64,000 nucleotides of DNA from Pseudonocardia sp. SCN 73-27 (GCA_001725415.1 MEGH01000003.1:166185-230184); one strand, 5' to 3'. Numbered from the stretch's first letter, positions 51,779-60,445 are shown. Numbers and translations are program-made. Notes: generated from the letters alone by a model not told the origin.

Positions 51779-52548
51779 CAATGCTGCTCCCAACTGACCT
51801 CGGGGGCCCGGCGTCCGCCCGCCGGGCCGGGGACGCCACGGAACCCGTAGGCCCCGGGCTCGCGACCGGGCTGGACGAACCAGCACTCACCGGGCGCGCC
51901 GTCTTCGATGATTGCCGCGACGGCGGCGGCGACGTCGGCGGCACCCAGGAGCGGGAAGTCGCCGAAGTCGTTGCGCGCGTTCGCGATCAGGGCCGTGTCG
52001 GTGTAGCCGGGGCACACGGCGGCCACCCGGATGCCCTCCTGCGCGAGAGCGGGCGCCGCGGCGCGGACGTAGCCGACGACGGCGTGCTTGGTCAGCGTGT
52101 ACAGCGGATCGCCCGCGTGCGGCACCAACCCCGCCAGCGACGCCGTGGCGACGACGACCCCGCCGCCCGCCCGGCGCAACGCCGGCACCGCCGCGTTCAG
52201 CCCGAACACCACGTGGTCGACGTTCACGCCCACGATGCGGCGGTAGGCGTCGACATCCAGGTCGGTGACACCGTTCTGCCCGGACGTCATGCCCGCGTTG
52301 AGCAGCACGACGTCGAGCCGGCCGAACGCGTCCTCCGCCGCCGCGACGGCCTCGGCCATCGCCGCGGGTGCCGACACGTCCGTCGCCCACGGCAGCCCGC
52401 CCACCTCGTCGCTGATGCGGCGCGCGCCCACCTCGTCGCGGTCGACGACGGCCACCCGGGCGCCCGCACCGGCGAGCATCCGCACCGCGGCCTCGCCGAT
52501 GCCCGACGCACCGCCGGTGACGAGCGCGGCCTTTCCTCCGAGATCCAC
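51778..52548 (-). CDS. SDR-family oxidoreductase
   Basis: 256 residues from GTG 52,548 with GGAGGA upstream. TGGASGIGEAAVRMLAGAGA, LLNAG, YTLTK and the PGYTDT segment are canonical. After the core the tail WFVQPGREPGAYGFRGVPG is Pro/Gly-rich. Translationally coupled with the quinone reductase downstream and 16 bases from the M20 peptidase stop upstream. Confidence 0.92.
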   Translation of the reverse strand: MDLGGKAALVTGGASGIGEAAVRMLAGAGARVAVVDRDEVGARRISDEVGGLPWATDVSAPAAMAEAVAAAEDAFGRLDVVLLNAGMTSGQNGVTDLDVDAYRRIVGVNVDHVVFGLNAAVPALRRAGGGVVVATASLAGLVPHAGDPLYTLTKHAVVGYVRAAAPALAQEGIRVAAVCPGYTDTALIANARNDFGDFPLLGAADVAAAVAAIIEDGAPGECWFVQPGREPGAYGFRGVPGPAGGRRAPEVSWEQH

Positions 52549-52564
52549 GTCGATCTCCTCCGGC

Positions 52565-53881
52565 TCAGCTGTTCTGCAGGAACGTGTCCAGGACGCGGGT
52601 ACCGAACTCCAGGGCGTCGATCGGGACGCGCTCGTCGATGCCGTGGAACAGCGACGCGAAGTCGAGGTCCGGGGGCAGCCGCAGCGGCGCGAACCCGTAG
52701 CAGCGCATGCCGAGCTTGAAGAAGGACTTCGCGTCGGTCCCGCCCGAGAGCATGTACGGGATCGCCTTCGAGCCCGGGTCCTCGGTCTGCAGCGCGGCCG
52801 CCATGGCCTCGACGAGCGGGCCCTCGAACGGCGTCTCCACCGGCGGCAGCTCCGTCACCCACTCACGCGTGACGTCCGGGCCGATCAGCTCGTCGACCTC
52901 CCGCAGGAACGCCTCCTGCCGGCCCGGCAGAACGCGGCAGTCGATGACCGCCTCCGCCGTCGACGGGATCACGTTCGCCTTGTAGCCGGCGTGCAGCATC
53001 GTCGGGTTCGCCGTGTCGCGCACCGTGGCGCCGACGATGCGCGCCAACGGCCCCAGCTTCGCCAGCGACCCTTCCAGGTCGTCCTCCGGGAACTCGAGCC
53101 CGGTGATGTCGCGCATCGAGGCCAGGAACTCCCGCACCGTGTCGGTGAGCACCAGCGGGAACGTGTGGTTGCCCAGCCGTGCAACGGCTTCCGCGACGCG
53201 GGTGACGGCGTTGTCGTCGTGGAGGAACGAGCCGTGCCCCGGCCTCCCCCTGGCGCGCAGGCGCATCCAGGCGATGCCCTTCTCCGCCGCCTCGATCAGG
53301 TAGACCCGCTGGTCCTCCCCCAGCGTCAGCGAGAACCCGCCCACCTCACCGACCGCTTCGGTGCAGCCCTCGAACAGGTCGGGCCGGTTCTCGATCAGCC
53401 ACTGGGCCCCGTACTTGCCGCCTGCCTCCTCGTCGGCGACGAACGCGAACACGATGTCGCGCGGCGGGACGACGCCCTCACGCTTGAACCGGCGGGCGAC
53501 GGCGATCGTCATCGCCACCATGTCCTTCATGTCGACGGCCCCGCGCCCCCACACGTAGCCGTCCTGCACCGCACCCGAGAACGGGTGCACCGACCACTCG
53601 CCGGGGTCGGCCGGCACGACGTCGAGGTGGCCGTGGACGAGCAGCGCGCCCCGTTCCCGGTCGGCACCCTCCAGGCGACAGAACACGTTGCTGCGGCCCG
53701 GGGCACCCGAGTCGAGGACCTCGACCTCGTAGCCGACCTCCGACAGCTTGGCCGCCACGTACTCGGCGGCCTGCCGTTCCCCGACGACCGTCGCCGGGTC
53801 GCCGGTGTTGGAGGTGTCGATCCGGATGAGTTCGGAGGCGAGCTGGACCACCTCGTCGACAGCGGAGTTCTGGCCGGTCAT
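52565..53881 (-). CDS. M20-family metallopeptidase (dipeptidase/deacylase-like)
   Basis: 438 residues. Zinc-site motifs are VHGHLDVVPAD near 82, GRGAVDMKD near 113 and ADEEAGGKYGAQW near 148, with a dimerisation domain from about 195 and a late GGTDAKSFF. Close to ArgE/DapE and M20/peptidase-T-like proteins of Actinobacteria; the substrate may be N-acyl amino acids or peptides. First gene of the M20-SDR-quinone reductase run. Confidence 0.92.
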   Translation of the reverse strand: MTGQNSAVDEVVQLASELIRIDTSNTGDPATVVGERQAAEYVAAKLSEVGYEVEVLDSGAPGRSNVFCRLEGADRERGALLVHGHLDVVPADPGEWSVHPFSGAVQDGYVWGRGAVDMKDMVAMTIAVARRFKREGVVPPRDIVFAFVADEEAGGKYGAQWLIENRPDLFEGCTEAVGEVGGFSLTLGEDQRVYLIEAAEKGIAWMRLRARGRPGHGSFLHDDNAVTRVAEAVARLGNHTFPLVLTDTVREFLASMRDITGLEFPEDDLEGSLAKLGPLARIVGATVRDTANPTMLHAGYKANVIPSTAEAVIDCRVLPGRQEAFLREVDELIGPDVTREWVTELPPVETPFEGPLVEAMAAALQTEDPGSKAIPYMLSGGTDAKSFFKLGMRCYGFAPLRLPPDLDFASLFHGIDERVPIDALEFGTRVLDTFLQNS

Positions 53882-53969
53882 GGCGATCTTCCTACCATCG
53901 CCGGTCCGGTGACGGGGCCCGGATGTGGGTGGTCTATCCTTTGCTGCGTCGCGGTGATCGCGGCGGCAA

Positions 53970-54054
53970 GTCCGAGTGGCGGAATGGCAGACGCGCTAGC
54001 TTGAGGTGCTAGTGCCCTTTAACGGGCGTGGGGGTTCAAGTCCCCCCTCGGACA
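53970..54054 (+). tRNA. tRNA-Leu (anticodon GAG)
   Basis: Acceptor arms GTCCGAG and CTCGGAC enclose a class II tRNA of 85 bases. The anticodon stem CTAGC/GCTAG holds loop TTGAGGT with GAG at 54,003-54,005. A long variable arm (GCCC...GGGC) and the T-loop GTTCAAG are present. CCA is not encoded. It decodes CUC/CUU leucine codons. Confidence 0.97.
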
Positions 54055-54078
54055 CTTTCAGAACGACTTCCCTCCGGC

Positions 54079-54762
54079 TCATCTGAAGCGGCCGAAGCTG
54101 GTCGAGGATCCCTCGATCGTCATCGTGGTGGGGATCATGGCCGTCGGTACCTGGGGCCAGCCCTTGGGCGAGTCCTCCCATTCCTCCCCGCGACCCCACG
54201 CCGTCAGGTCGAGCACGCCCGTCGTGAAGGTGAGGCCGTCGATCCCGCGCGACGTCGTCGCGTAGGTGAGGTGGACGGCGTCGTCGACCCTCAGGAACGC
54301 CGAGAGCTGGAACCCGCCTCCGGCCCCGGTGTCGGAGGTCCAGCTCGTCCCGTGGGACGACGCGTACGGCAGCGTCCAGCCCCGCCGTGCCCAGTAGGCG
54401 TCGAGCTGCGGGAGCGGCATGTCGGACACCACCCGGAACGCGACGCCGTTCTCCGCCAACAGCTGCGGCGCCGAGGCGGGCATGTTGTCGGTGAACCAGG
54501 TGCAGCCCGGGCAGAAGTGGTCGGGGCCGTTGTCCATGAACTGGTAGACGACGAGCCGGTCGTGCCCGTCGAACAGCTCGGCGAGTGTACGGGGGCCGTC
54601 AGGTGTGGCGAAGTCGCAGGAGGCGACGGGGGTCATCGGCAGCCGGCGCCGGCGGGCGGCGACGGCGTCGAGCGCGCGGCGCACCTCCTTCTCGGCGACG
54701 AGCAGCTCCTCGCGGGCCGACGCCCATTCCTGTGGGTCGACGATCGTCGGTGTTGTTGTCAT
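54079..54762 (-). CDS. DUF899-family thioredoxin-like protein
   Basis: 227 residues. The N-terminal helical segment ASAREELLVAEKEVRRALDA and the core LVVYQFMDNGPDHFCPGCTW with GWTLPYASSHGTSW match DUF899, a predicted thioredoxin-fold family; CPGC may act as a redox pair. It ends a three-gene operon (SRPBCC-ArsR-DUF899) with ATGA overlaps, so it is controlled by the ArsR regulator. The stop is 25 bases from the tRNA. Confidence 0.9.
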   Translation of the reverse strand: MTTTPTIVDPQEWASAREELLVAEKEVRRALDAVAARRRRLPMTPVASCDFATPDGPRTLAELFDGHDRLVVYQFMDNGPDHFCPGCTWFTDNMPASAPQLLAENGVAFRVVSDMPLPQLDAYWARRGWTLPYASSHGTSWTSDTGAGGGFQLSAFLRVDDAVHLTYATTSRGIDGLTFTTGVLDLTAWGRGEEWEDSPKGWPQVPTAMIPTTMTIEGSSTSFGRFR

Positions 54763-55109
54763 CGTGGGTCTCCTCGGTTCTCCAGGTGCTCCTTGAGGGC
54801 GGCGAGCGGGCCGTCCCAGTCGCGGGCGAGCGCAGCCAGGAACTGCTGCGCCACCTGCATCGGCGCCGATCGCAGCCGATACCGGACCCGGCGCCGCTCC
54901 CCCGGCTCGGCCGTCACCAGACCGGCGTCGGCGAGCAGGCCGAGGTGCTTGGCGATGGCCTGCCGCGAGATGGGCAGCCGCGTCGCGAGGTCGGTGGCCG
55001 TCGACGGGCCCTCCGCCGCGAGCGAGGCCAGCAGCGCGCGGCGGCTCGGGTCGGCCAGGGCGGCGAAGACCTGTTCAGCGACCGCCTCGGCGTCGTCGTG
55101 CAGTCTCAT
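54759..55109 (-). CDS. ArsR-family transcriptional repressor
   Basis: 116 residues from ATG 55,109. The winged helix covers about 15-85 (FAALADPSRRALLASLAAEGPSTATDLA, then PISRQAIAKHLGLLADAGLV). There is no metal-binding CxC motif, as in ArsR members that pair with SRPBCC (AHSA1) proteins and regulate their own operon. Overlaps both neighbours by ATGA. The likely operators are the two 16-base inverted repeats at 55,550-55,590. Confidence 0.93.
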   Translation of the reverse strand: MRLHDDAEAVAEQVFAALADPSRRALLASLAAEGPSTATDLATRLPISRQAIAKHLGLLADAGLVTAEPGERRRVRYRLRSAPMQVAQQFLAALARDWDGPLAALKEHLENRGDPR

Positions 55110-55534
55110 GCGGCCAGGTAGTCGACCAGCTCGCCCAGCTCGGCGGCCCAGCCCTTGGTGTGCTCGTCGTACTCGGTGCGGCGGACGTCGTCGGGGAGCT
55201 GCGCGAACCCGGTCTCGACGACGGTCAGCCGCGTCCCGGCGCCCGCCGCCACGAGGGTGAACTCGACGTAGGTGCGGCGCGGGTCGTCGACGCCCAGGCC
55301 CTGGTTGCTCCAGGTGAAGCCGAACACCGCCGGCTCCTCGACGCGTTCGACCCGCATCTCGGTGTGGTGCCCGCCGTCCCAGCCCATCGACGCCGCGCCG
55401 CCGGGCCGCAGGTCGATCTTCGCCTCCTGCCCGAACCAGGCGGCGAGACCGTCGGCGGTGGTGAGTGCGGACCAGACGTCGGCGGGCGGGCGCGAGATGT
55501 CGACGGTGCGCTCGATGCGATCGGGGAATGCCAT
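55106..55534 (-). CDS. SRPBCC/AHSA1-domain protein
   Basis: 142 residues from ATG 55,534 with TAGGAGG upstream. The AHSA1/START-like fold is shown by IERTVDISRPPADVWSALTTADGLAAWFGQEA and the terminal ELGELVDYLAA. It binds a hydrophobic ligand or acts as a chaperone-like helper. First gene of the ArsR operon. Confidence 0.9.
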   Translation of the reverse strand: MAFPDRIERTVDISRPPADVWSALTTADGLAAWFGQEAKIDLRPGGAASMGWDGGHHTEMRVERVEEPAVFGFTWSNQGLGVDDPRRTYVEFTLVAAGAGTRLTVVETGFAQLPDDVRRTEYDEHTKGWAAELGELVDYLAA

Positions 55535-55549
55535 CGTTCCTCCTAAGTA

Positions 55550-55595
55550 GCAACTGAACGGTTGCAATATTATGGCAACTGTTGAGTTGCGTCAA
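55550..55595 (-). promoter_or_regulatory. Promoter with two ArsR-type operators
   Basis: On the minus strand TTGACG, 17 bases and TAATAT form the promoter (-35 at 55,590-55,595, -10 at 55,567-55,572). Two related inverted repeats bracket the -10: GCAACTGAACGGTTGC (55,550-55,565) and GCAACTGTTGAGTTGC (55,575-55,590), centres 25 bases apart. Repressor binding at both would block polymerase. Confidence 0.75.
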
Positions 55596-55609
55596 CGGAG
55601 TCGAGGGTC

Positions 55610-55649
55610 GTGAGCGGCAATGGTCGCCATCGCGACCATTGCCGCTCAC
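55610..55649. repeat. Perfect 18-bp palindrome in a divergent promoter region
   Basis: GTGAGCGGCAATGGTCGC and its exact complement flank the loop CATC. It is the third copy of the family seen at 42,353 and 50,740, but here it sits between divergent genes, so it cannot serve as an ordinary terminator for either one. Confidence 0.8.
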
Positions 55650-55695
55650 GGGTGTATGGGCGAGACTGCCTACCAACCGTCCGGAAGGTGTATCG

Positions 55696-57234
55696 ATGCC
55701 CGCGACCACGCTCGGCGAGCTGCTGGAACGTCGCACCGCCGAGCGGCCCGGAGCCGAGGCGGTGGTCTTCCCCGACCGCGCGACGACCTACGCCGAGCTG
55801 GCCGAACGCACCCGCCGGTTCGCGCGTGGGCTGGCAGGGCTCGGGGTCGGGAAGGGCGACCGTGTCGGCATCCTGCTGCCGGCGTCGGCAGACCTGCTGG
55901 CCGTCCTGATCGGCGCGACGCACCTCGGCGCGATCGCGGTGCCGATCAATGCCCGCTTCCGGGCCGTGGAGCTCGCAGGGATCGTCGTGCACTCGGGGAT
56001 GCGGGTGCTCGTCACGGACGCCTCGCACGAGCACTCGCTCCCCGCCGACGCCCCCGAGCTGGAGCACGTCGTCGTCCTGGGCCGCGACGAGCTGCCGGAT
56101 GCCGACCCCGGCGACACGACGATCACGCCGGACGACACCGCGGTGATCGTCTACACCTCCGGCACGACGGCGGCGCCCAAGGGCGCGATGCTCCCGCACT
56201 CGGCGCTGACCGGGCTGGCGGGCGGCATCGTCGAGCGGATGCGGCTGACGTCCGACGACCGGGTGTGGACGGCGATCCCGCTGTTCCACGGCGGCGGCCT
56301 GACGTTCGCGTTCTCGTGCCTCACCGCGGGCGCGCCGTTCGTGCATCCCGGCCACTTCGACCCGTCGACGACACTGGAGTACCTCACCGAGCAGCGCGTC
56401 ACCGTCGCGCTCGCGGCGTTCGAGACGATCTGGATGCCGGTGCTCGACCGGCCCGACTTCGCCGACTTCGACCTGTCCCGCGTCAGGGTCGTGATGGCCG
56501 TCGGCGTGCCGGAACGGTTGCGCGACATGGCGTCGCGGCTGCCGCAGGCGGTGCACGTGTCATGTGTGGCGATGACGGAGTCGTCGGCGTTCCTGACGCT
56601 GAACCGGCTCGACGACCCTGCCGACGCCCGCGCCACGACGGGCGGGCATCCGATGCCGGGCATGGAGTGCCGCGTCGTCGACCCGGAGACGGGTCGCGAC
56701 CAGCCGCCCGGCACCCCCGGTGAGCTGCTGTTCCGCGGCCCCAACGCCTTCACGGGGTACTTCCGCGATCCGGAGCACACGGCGTCGGTGATCGACGCCG
56801 ACGGCTGGTTCCACAGCGGCGACCTGGTCGTGGCCGACGACGAGGGCCGGTTGACGTTCCGGTCGCGGCTCAAGGACATGCTCAAGGTCGGCGGGGAGAA
56901 CGTGGCGGCGGCCGAGGTGGAGGACCACCTGCTGCGCCATCCCGCGGTCGCCGTCGTCGCGGTGGTGGCGGCACCGGACGCGCGGTACGTCGAGGTCCCG
57001 GCGGCGTACGTGCAGCTTCGCGACGGCGCGGAGGCGTCGGAGAAGGAGCTGATCGACTTCTGCCTCGGCCGGATCGCGACGTACCGGGTGCCGCGCTACG
57101 TCCGGTTCGTCGACGGGCCGGCCGACTGGCCGATGTCCGGCACGAAGATCAAGAAGTACGTCCTCCGGGAGCGGATCGCGGCCGAGCTCGACGCCGCGGG
57201 GATCACGGAGGCGCCGAAACCGGTCGTCGCCTAG
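55696..57234 (+). CDS. Acyl-CoA synthetase (AMP-forming, ANL superfamily)
   Basis: 512 residues from ATG 55,696 with GGAAGG upstream. The A3 motif is YTSGTTAAPKGAM, A5 carries the MTESS adenylate-binding segment and the hinge region reads SRLKDMLKVGGENVAAAE; the A10 lysine is in SGTKIKK. It activates a carboxylic acid to the CoA ester. A close relative is at 61,017, and the remains of a third lie at 60,442. Its stop overlaps the stop of the convergent PPOX gene. Confidence 0.93.
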   Translation: MPATTLGELLERRTAERPGAEAVVFPDRATTYAELAERTRRFARGLAGLGVGKGDRVGILLPASADLLAVLIGATHLGAIAVPINARFRAVELAGIVVHSGMRVLVTDASHEHSLPADAPELEHVVVLGRDELPDADPGDTTITPDDTAVIVYTSGTTAAPKGAMLPHSALTGLAGGIVERMRLTSDDRVWTAIPLFHGGGLTFAFSCLTAGAPFVHPGHFDPSTTLEYLTEQRVTVALAAFETIWMPVLDRPDFADFDLSRVRVVMAVGVPERLRDMASRLPQAVHVSCVAMTESSAFLTLNRLDDPADARATTGGHPMPGMECRVVDPETGRDQPPGTPGELLFRGPNAFTGYFRDPEHTASVIDADGWFHSGDLVVADDEGRLTFRSRLKDMLKVGGENVAAAEVEDHLLRHPAVAVVAVVAAPDARYVEVPAAYVQLRDGAEASEKELIDFCLGRIATYRVPRYVRFVDGPADWPMSGTKIKKYVLRERIAAELDAAGITEAPKPVVA

Positions 57235-57725
57235 CCTCCGCGGCCGTCGCCGGCGACTCGACGGGAGTCGTGCGACTGCGGCACCCCCACGATCGCGACC
57301 CGCACGACGACGCGCCGCGGGCTGTCCAGCAGCGTCAGCAGACGTTCCTGCCCGGTCGGGGCGAGCCGCGCGGCGAGCAGGGGCAGCACCCGGTCGAGGG
57401 TCTCCCGGTCGCGGTGCACGGTGGCGCGCCCCTTGATGCGAACCATGCGCCGCCCGGGCAGGTCGGTGCCCGCGTTGCTGATCACCATGCCGACCCGCGG
57501 GTCGCGTTCGACGGCGGCGACGTGCGCACGGCCGGTCACCGCGGTCAGCCAGAAGCCGTCGTCGACGTAGAGGTGGCTCATCGTGACACCGGCGGGCCAG
57601 CCGTCGGCGTCGGTGAACAGGAAGGTGCACTCCCGCGCGGCCGTCGCCAGTTCCTCCAGCCCGGAGTCGGCGAGCCGGGCCTGCCGCATGTCCTCCAGGT
57701 CGGAGACGCCGACGCGGTCCGCCAT
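57231..57725 (-). CDS. Pyridoxamine-5'-phosphate-oxidase-like flavin/F420-binding protein
   Basis: 164 residues from ATG 57,725, overlapping the SDR stop (TGATG). The split beta-barrel is indicated by ECTFLFTDADGWPAGVTMSHLYVDDGFWLTA and DPRVGMVISN followed by the RMVRIKGRATV strand. In actinomycetes such PPOX-class proteins bind FMN or F420 and reduce varied substrates. Last gene of the NDMA-ADH, NTF2, NTF2, SDR, PPOX operon. Confidence 0.87.
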   Translation of the reverse strand: MADRVGVSDLEDMRQARLADSGLEELATAARECTFLFTDADGWPAGVTMSHLYVDDGFWLTAVTGRAHVAAVERDPRVGMVISNAGTDLPGRRMVRIKGRATVHRDRETLDRVLPLLAARLAPTGQERLLTLLDSPRRVVVRVAIVGVPQSHDSRRVAGDGRGG

Positions 57726-58498
57726 CACAGAAGTGTCGAGTCGGGGCCGCCCGCGTCGACCTGGATCCGCTGGCCCGTCAGGTAGTCGGCATCCGCCGAC
57801 GCCAGGAAGGCCACGACGCCGGCCACGTCGTCGGGACGCGCCACCCGGCCGAACGGGTACGAGGGGTCGAGCTCCTCGATCGTGCGCCCCGCGGCCGCGG
57901 CGGCGAGCCGTTGCCCCATGTCGGTGGCGACGAGCCCCGGCGCGACGATGTTGACCCGCACCCCGTGGCCGCGTTCCTCGCGGGCGAGGGTGCGCGCCGC
58001 GGCCTCCAGCGCGGCCTTCGCCATCGTGTACGCGGCCCCGTTCGGCGGCGTCTCGCCGACGATCGAGCTGGAGATGACGACGACGTCGGACCGCTCGCAC
58101 GTCCGCATCCCCGGCAGCAGGAGCCGGATCAGCTCCAGCGGGCCGAGGGTGTGCACGCGCAGCAGCCGCAGGTACTCCTCGGGGCCGGTGTCGGCGATCG
58201 CGGTGCCGCGGCTGGCGGTGCCGGCGTTGGAGACGAGGAGGTCGACGGTGCCGAGGTCGTCACCGATCGCACTGAGCATCGCGGCAACGGCGTCGGTGTC
58301 GTCGACCGCCGCCTGGTAGGCCTTCGCACACCCACCGGAGGCGGTGATCGCGGCGACGACCTCGTCGGCCGCGGCGGCGTCACGGCGGTAGTTGACGGCG
58401 ACCGTCGCGCCGTCGTCCGCGAGCCGCCGGGCGATCCCGCGGCCGACGCCGCGGGATCCCCCGGTGACCAGCGCGACCCGGCCCTCGAGGTCGGTCAC
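57725..58498 (-). CDS. SDR-family oxidoreductase
   Basis: 257 residues from GTG 58,498 (GTGA overlap with the preceding NTF2-like gene). TGGSRGVGRGIARRLADDGA, VSNAG, YTMAK and IQVDAGG are canonical. It is part of a tightly coupled operon whose members (two NTF2-like proteins, an NDMA-type alcohol dehydrogenase, and formerly an acyl-CoA ligase) suggest side-chain or steroid-like alcohol catabolism. Confidence 0.92.
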   Translation of the reverse strand: MTDLEGRVALVTGGSRGVGRGIARRLADDGATVAVNYRRDAAAADEVVAAITASGGCAKAYQAAVDDTDAVAAMLSAIGDDLGTVDLLVSNAGTASRGTAIADTGPEEYLRLLRVHTLGPLELIRLLLPGMRTCERSDVVVISSSIVGETPPNGAAYTMAKAALEAAARTLAREERGHGVRVNIVAPGLVATDMGQRLAAAAAGRTIEELDPSYPFGRVARPDDVAGVVAFLASADADYLTGQRIQVDAGGPDSTLL

Positions 58499-58887
58499 GA
58501 CGACGGCGTCAGGGCCGACTGGAACAGGAGCGGATCGAAGAACTCCGCCACCTGCGTCAGCTCGCCGTCCCGGACGGAGAAACGGGAGATGTAGGTGTTC
58601 CGGTAGGGCTTGCCGGTGGGCAGCATCGTGCAGTCGCTGCGGTACTCGGCGACGAACTCGCCGTCGTCGGCGAGCGGGCTGATCACCACGTCCTGGAATG
58701 CAGGCGGCGTGATCAGGTCGGGGAAGCCCGCATACAACGCGAGCGCCGCGGCGCGCCCCTCGGTGCGTTTCGGCACCGGGTCGGGGGCGAACGGCAGCCG
58801 GATCACGACGTCGTCGGCGAACAGGTCGCCGAGCGCGTCGATGTCGAGCCGGTTCATGATCTCGATGTAGCGCTCCACCTCTTTCAC
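58495..58887 (-). CDS. NTF2/SnoaL-like protein
   Basis: 130 residues from GTG 58,887, coupled on both ends by GTGA overlaps. The cone-shaped NTF2 fold is shown by EIMNRLDIDALGDLFADDVVIRLPFAP and YISRFSVRDGELTQVAEFFDPL. Such proteins isomerise, hydrate or simply bind small cyclic molecules. Confidence 0.85.
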   Translation of the reverse strand: MKEVERYIEIMNRLDIDALGDLFADDVVIRLPFAPDPVPKRTEGRAAALALYAGFPDLITPPAFQDVVISPLADDGEFVAEYRSDCTMLPTGKPYRNTYISRFSVRDGELTQVAEFFDPLLFQSALTPSS

Positions 58888-59312
58888 GCGTCGAAGCCCT
58901 CCATCTCCGGCGCGGTGAGCGGGGAGATGGCGCGGCCGGCGATCTTCCAGGTGTCGCCGGTGCGCCGGTAGACGTCCTCGTTGAGCGCGATGGCCCGGAT
59001 CGAGGCGCCGCTCTTGGTCTTGCCCTCGGCGAAGACGTAGTTGGTGCCGTGGGCGTCGTCGGGCCCGTCGAACTCGATGACGTGGTTGGTGATGATGTGG
59101 AACTGCTCGGCCATCGAGGCGGAGTCGGCCTCGAAGAACCCGAGGATCTCGGCGGAACCCTCGAACCGCTTGAGGCCGACGGCGGTGGCGTCCCAGTAGG
59201 CGTCGTCGGTGTAGGCGGACAAGGCTTCCTGCGGCCGGAAGAGGTCGAGGCCGCGGGCGTAGAGGTGGGTGGCGTGGATGATCTGCTGGATGTCCGTGGC
59301 GCGGTCGCTCAT
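58884..59312 (-). CDS. NTF2/SnoaL-like protein, second copy
   Basis: 142 residues from ATG 59,312. The start IQQIIHATHLYARGLDLF and the ALNEDVYRRTGDTWKIAGRAISP segment are typical of SnoaL_4 proteins found with dehydrogenases in Actinobacteria. It is 11 bases from the alcohol dehydrogenase stop and overlaps the first NTF2-like gene (GTGA). The function is probably related to the same substrate. Confidence 0.87.
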   Translation of the reverse strand: MSDRATDIQQIIHATHLYARGLDLFRPQEALSAYTDDAYWDATAVGLKRFEGSAEILGFFEADSASMAEQFHIITNHVIEFDGPDDAHGTNYVFAEGKTKSGASIRAIALNEDVYRRTGDTWKIAGRAISPLTAPEMEGFDA

Positions 59313-59323
59313 GGCAGGGCCTC

Positions 59324-60445
59324 TCAGTCGTCGTACATGATCACGCCGCGGAGGTTCTTGCCCTCCTGCATGTCGACGAACGCCTGGTTGATGTCGTCGA
59401 GCGTGTAGGTGCGGGTGATGAGCTCGTCGAGCTTCAGCTGCCCGGAGCGGTAGAGCTCGCAGAGCAGCGGGATGTCGTTGCGCGAGTTGGTGGTGCCGTA
59501 GAGGGAGCCCTGCAGGCGCTTGCCCGACATGGCGAACGTGAACAGGTCGAACTCGACGTCGCGCTGCAGGATCGGCGCCGCCGAGGTGAGCACGATGACG
59601 CCGCCGCGACGGGTCATCTCCTGCGCAGGGTTCATCAGGTTCCCGTGCGCCACACCGACGGTGATGATGACGCGGTCGGCGCCCTGGCCGTTGGTCAGCT
59701 GCGAGACGAGCGTGGCGGCCTCCTCGTAGGAGCCGACGGCGTGGGTCGCGCCGAACTCCTGGGCCTGTTCCTGCTTGAACGGCACCGGGTCGACGGCGAT
59801 GATCGTCCCGGCGCCCTTGAGGCGCGCCCCCTGCACGGCGTTGATTCCCACGCCGCCGATCCCGACGATCACGACGATGTCGCCGAGCTGCATGTCCGCG
59901 GCGTACACCGACGATCCCCAGCCGGTGGGGACGCCGCAGCCGATCAGCGCCGCCTTGTCGAGCGGGATGTCCTTGTCGATCTTGATCGTGGCGTCGACCG
60001 GGGCACAGACGTAGGGCGAGAACGTCCCGAGGAACGACATGCAGCCGACGCCCTTGTCCCCCGCGTGGACCCGGTGGGTGCCGTCGGGGGCGTAGCCGGC
60101 GAGCACGCCCGCGCCGAGCTCGCACATGTTGGAACGGCCCGAAACGCACATCTTGCACTTCCCGCACGAGGGCAGGAACGAGAGCACGACGTGGTCGCCG
60201 ACATCGAGGTTGTCGACCTCCGGGCCCACCTCGGTGACGACGCCGGCGCCCTCGTGCCCGCCCAGTACCGGCGCCCAGGGCAGCGGGATCACCCCGTCGT
60301 CGAGGTGCTGGTCGGAGTGGCAGACCCCGGACGCCGCCAGCTTGACCATCACCTCGCGGCGTTTCGGCGCGTCGATCTCGATCTCCTCGACGCTCCACCC
60401 GGAGTTCGTGCCGGGCTCCCAGAGCAGTGCACCTTTGGTCTTCAC
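59324..60445 (-). CDS. NDMA-dependent alcohol dehydrogenase (zinc MDR)
   Basis: 373 residues from GTG 60,445, overlapping the stop of a truncated ligase (GTGA). The catalytic zinc region reads GVCHSDQHLDDG and GGHEGAGVV; the structural zinc cysteines are CGKCKMCVSGRSNMC. A GIGGVG nucleotide loop follows. In this family the cofactor is tightly bound and N,N-dimethyl-4-nitrosoaniline serves as artificial acceptor in assays; the natural acceptor is thought to be mycofactocin in many species. The substrate is likely a primary alcohol. Confidence 0.93.
   Translation of the reverse strand: MKTKGALLWEPGTNSGWSVEEIEIDAPKRREVMVKLAASGVCHSDQHLDDGVIPLPWAPVLGGHEGAGVVTEVGPEVDNLDVGDHVVLSFLPSCGKCKMCVSGRSNMCELGAGVLAGYAPDGTHRVHAGDKGVGCMSFLGTFSPYVCAPVDATIKIDKDIPLDKAALIGCGVPTGWGSSVYAADMQLGDIVVIVGIGGVGINAVQGARLKGAGTIIAVDPVPFKQEQAQEFGATHAVGSYEEAATLVSQLTNGQGADRVIITVGVAHGNLMNPAQEMTRRGGVIVLTSAAPILQRDVEFDLFTFAMSGKRLQGSLYGTTNSRNDIPLLCELYRSGQLKLDELITRTYTLDDINQAFVDMQEGKNLRGVIMYDD

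Noticed and set aside
53970-54054. tRNA-Leu as integration site of the catabolic island
   Set aside because: The island edge is near 40 kb, 14 kb away, with housekeeping genes between; no integrase gene and no repeat of the tRNA 3' end was noticed.
42353-55649. The three palindromes as a CRISPR-like array
   Set aside because: Copies are kilobases apart with genes between and no cas genes are present.
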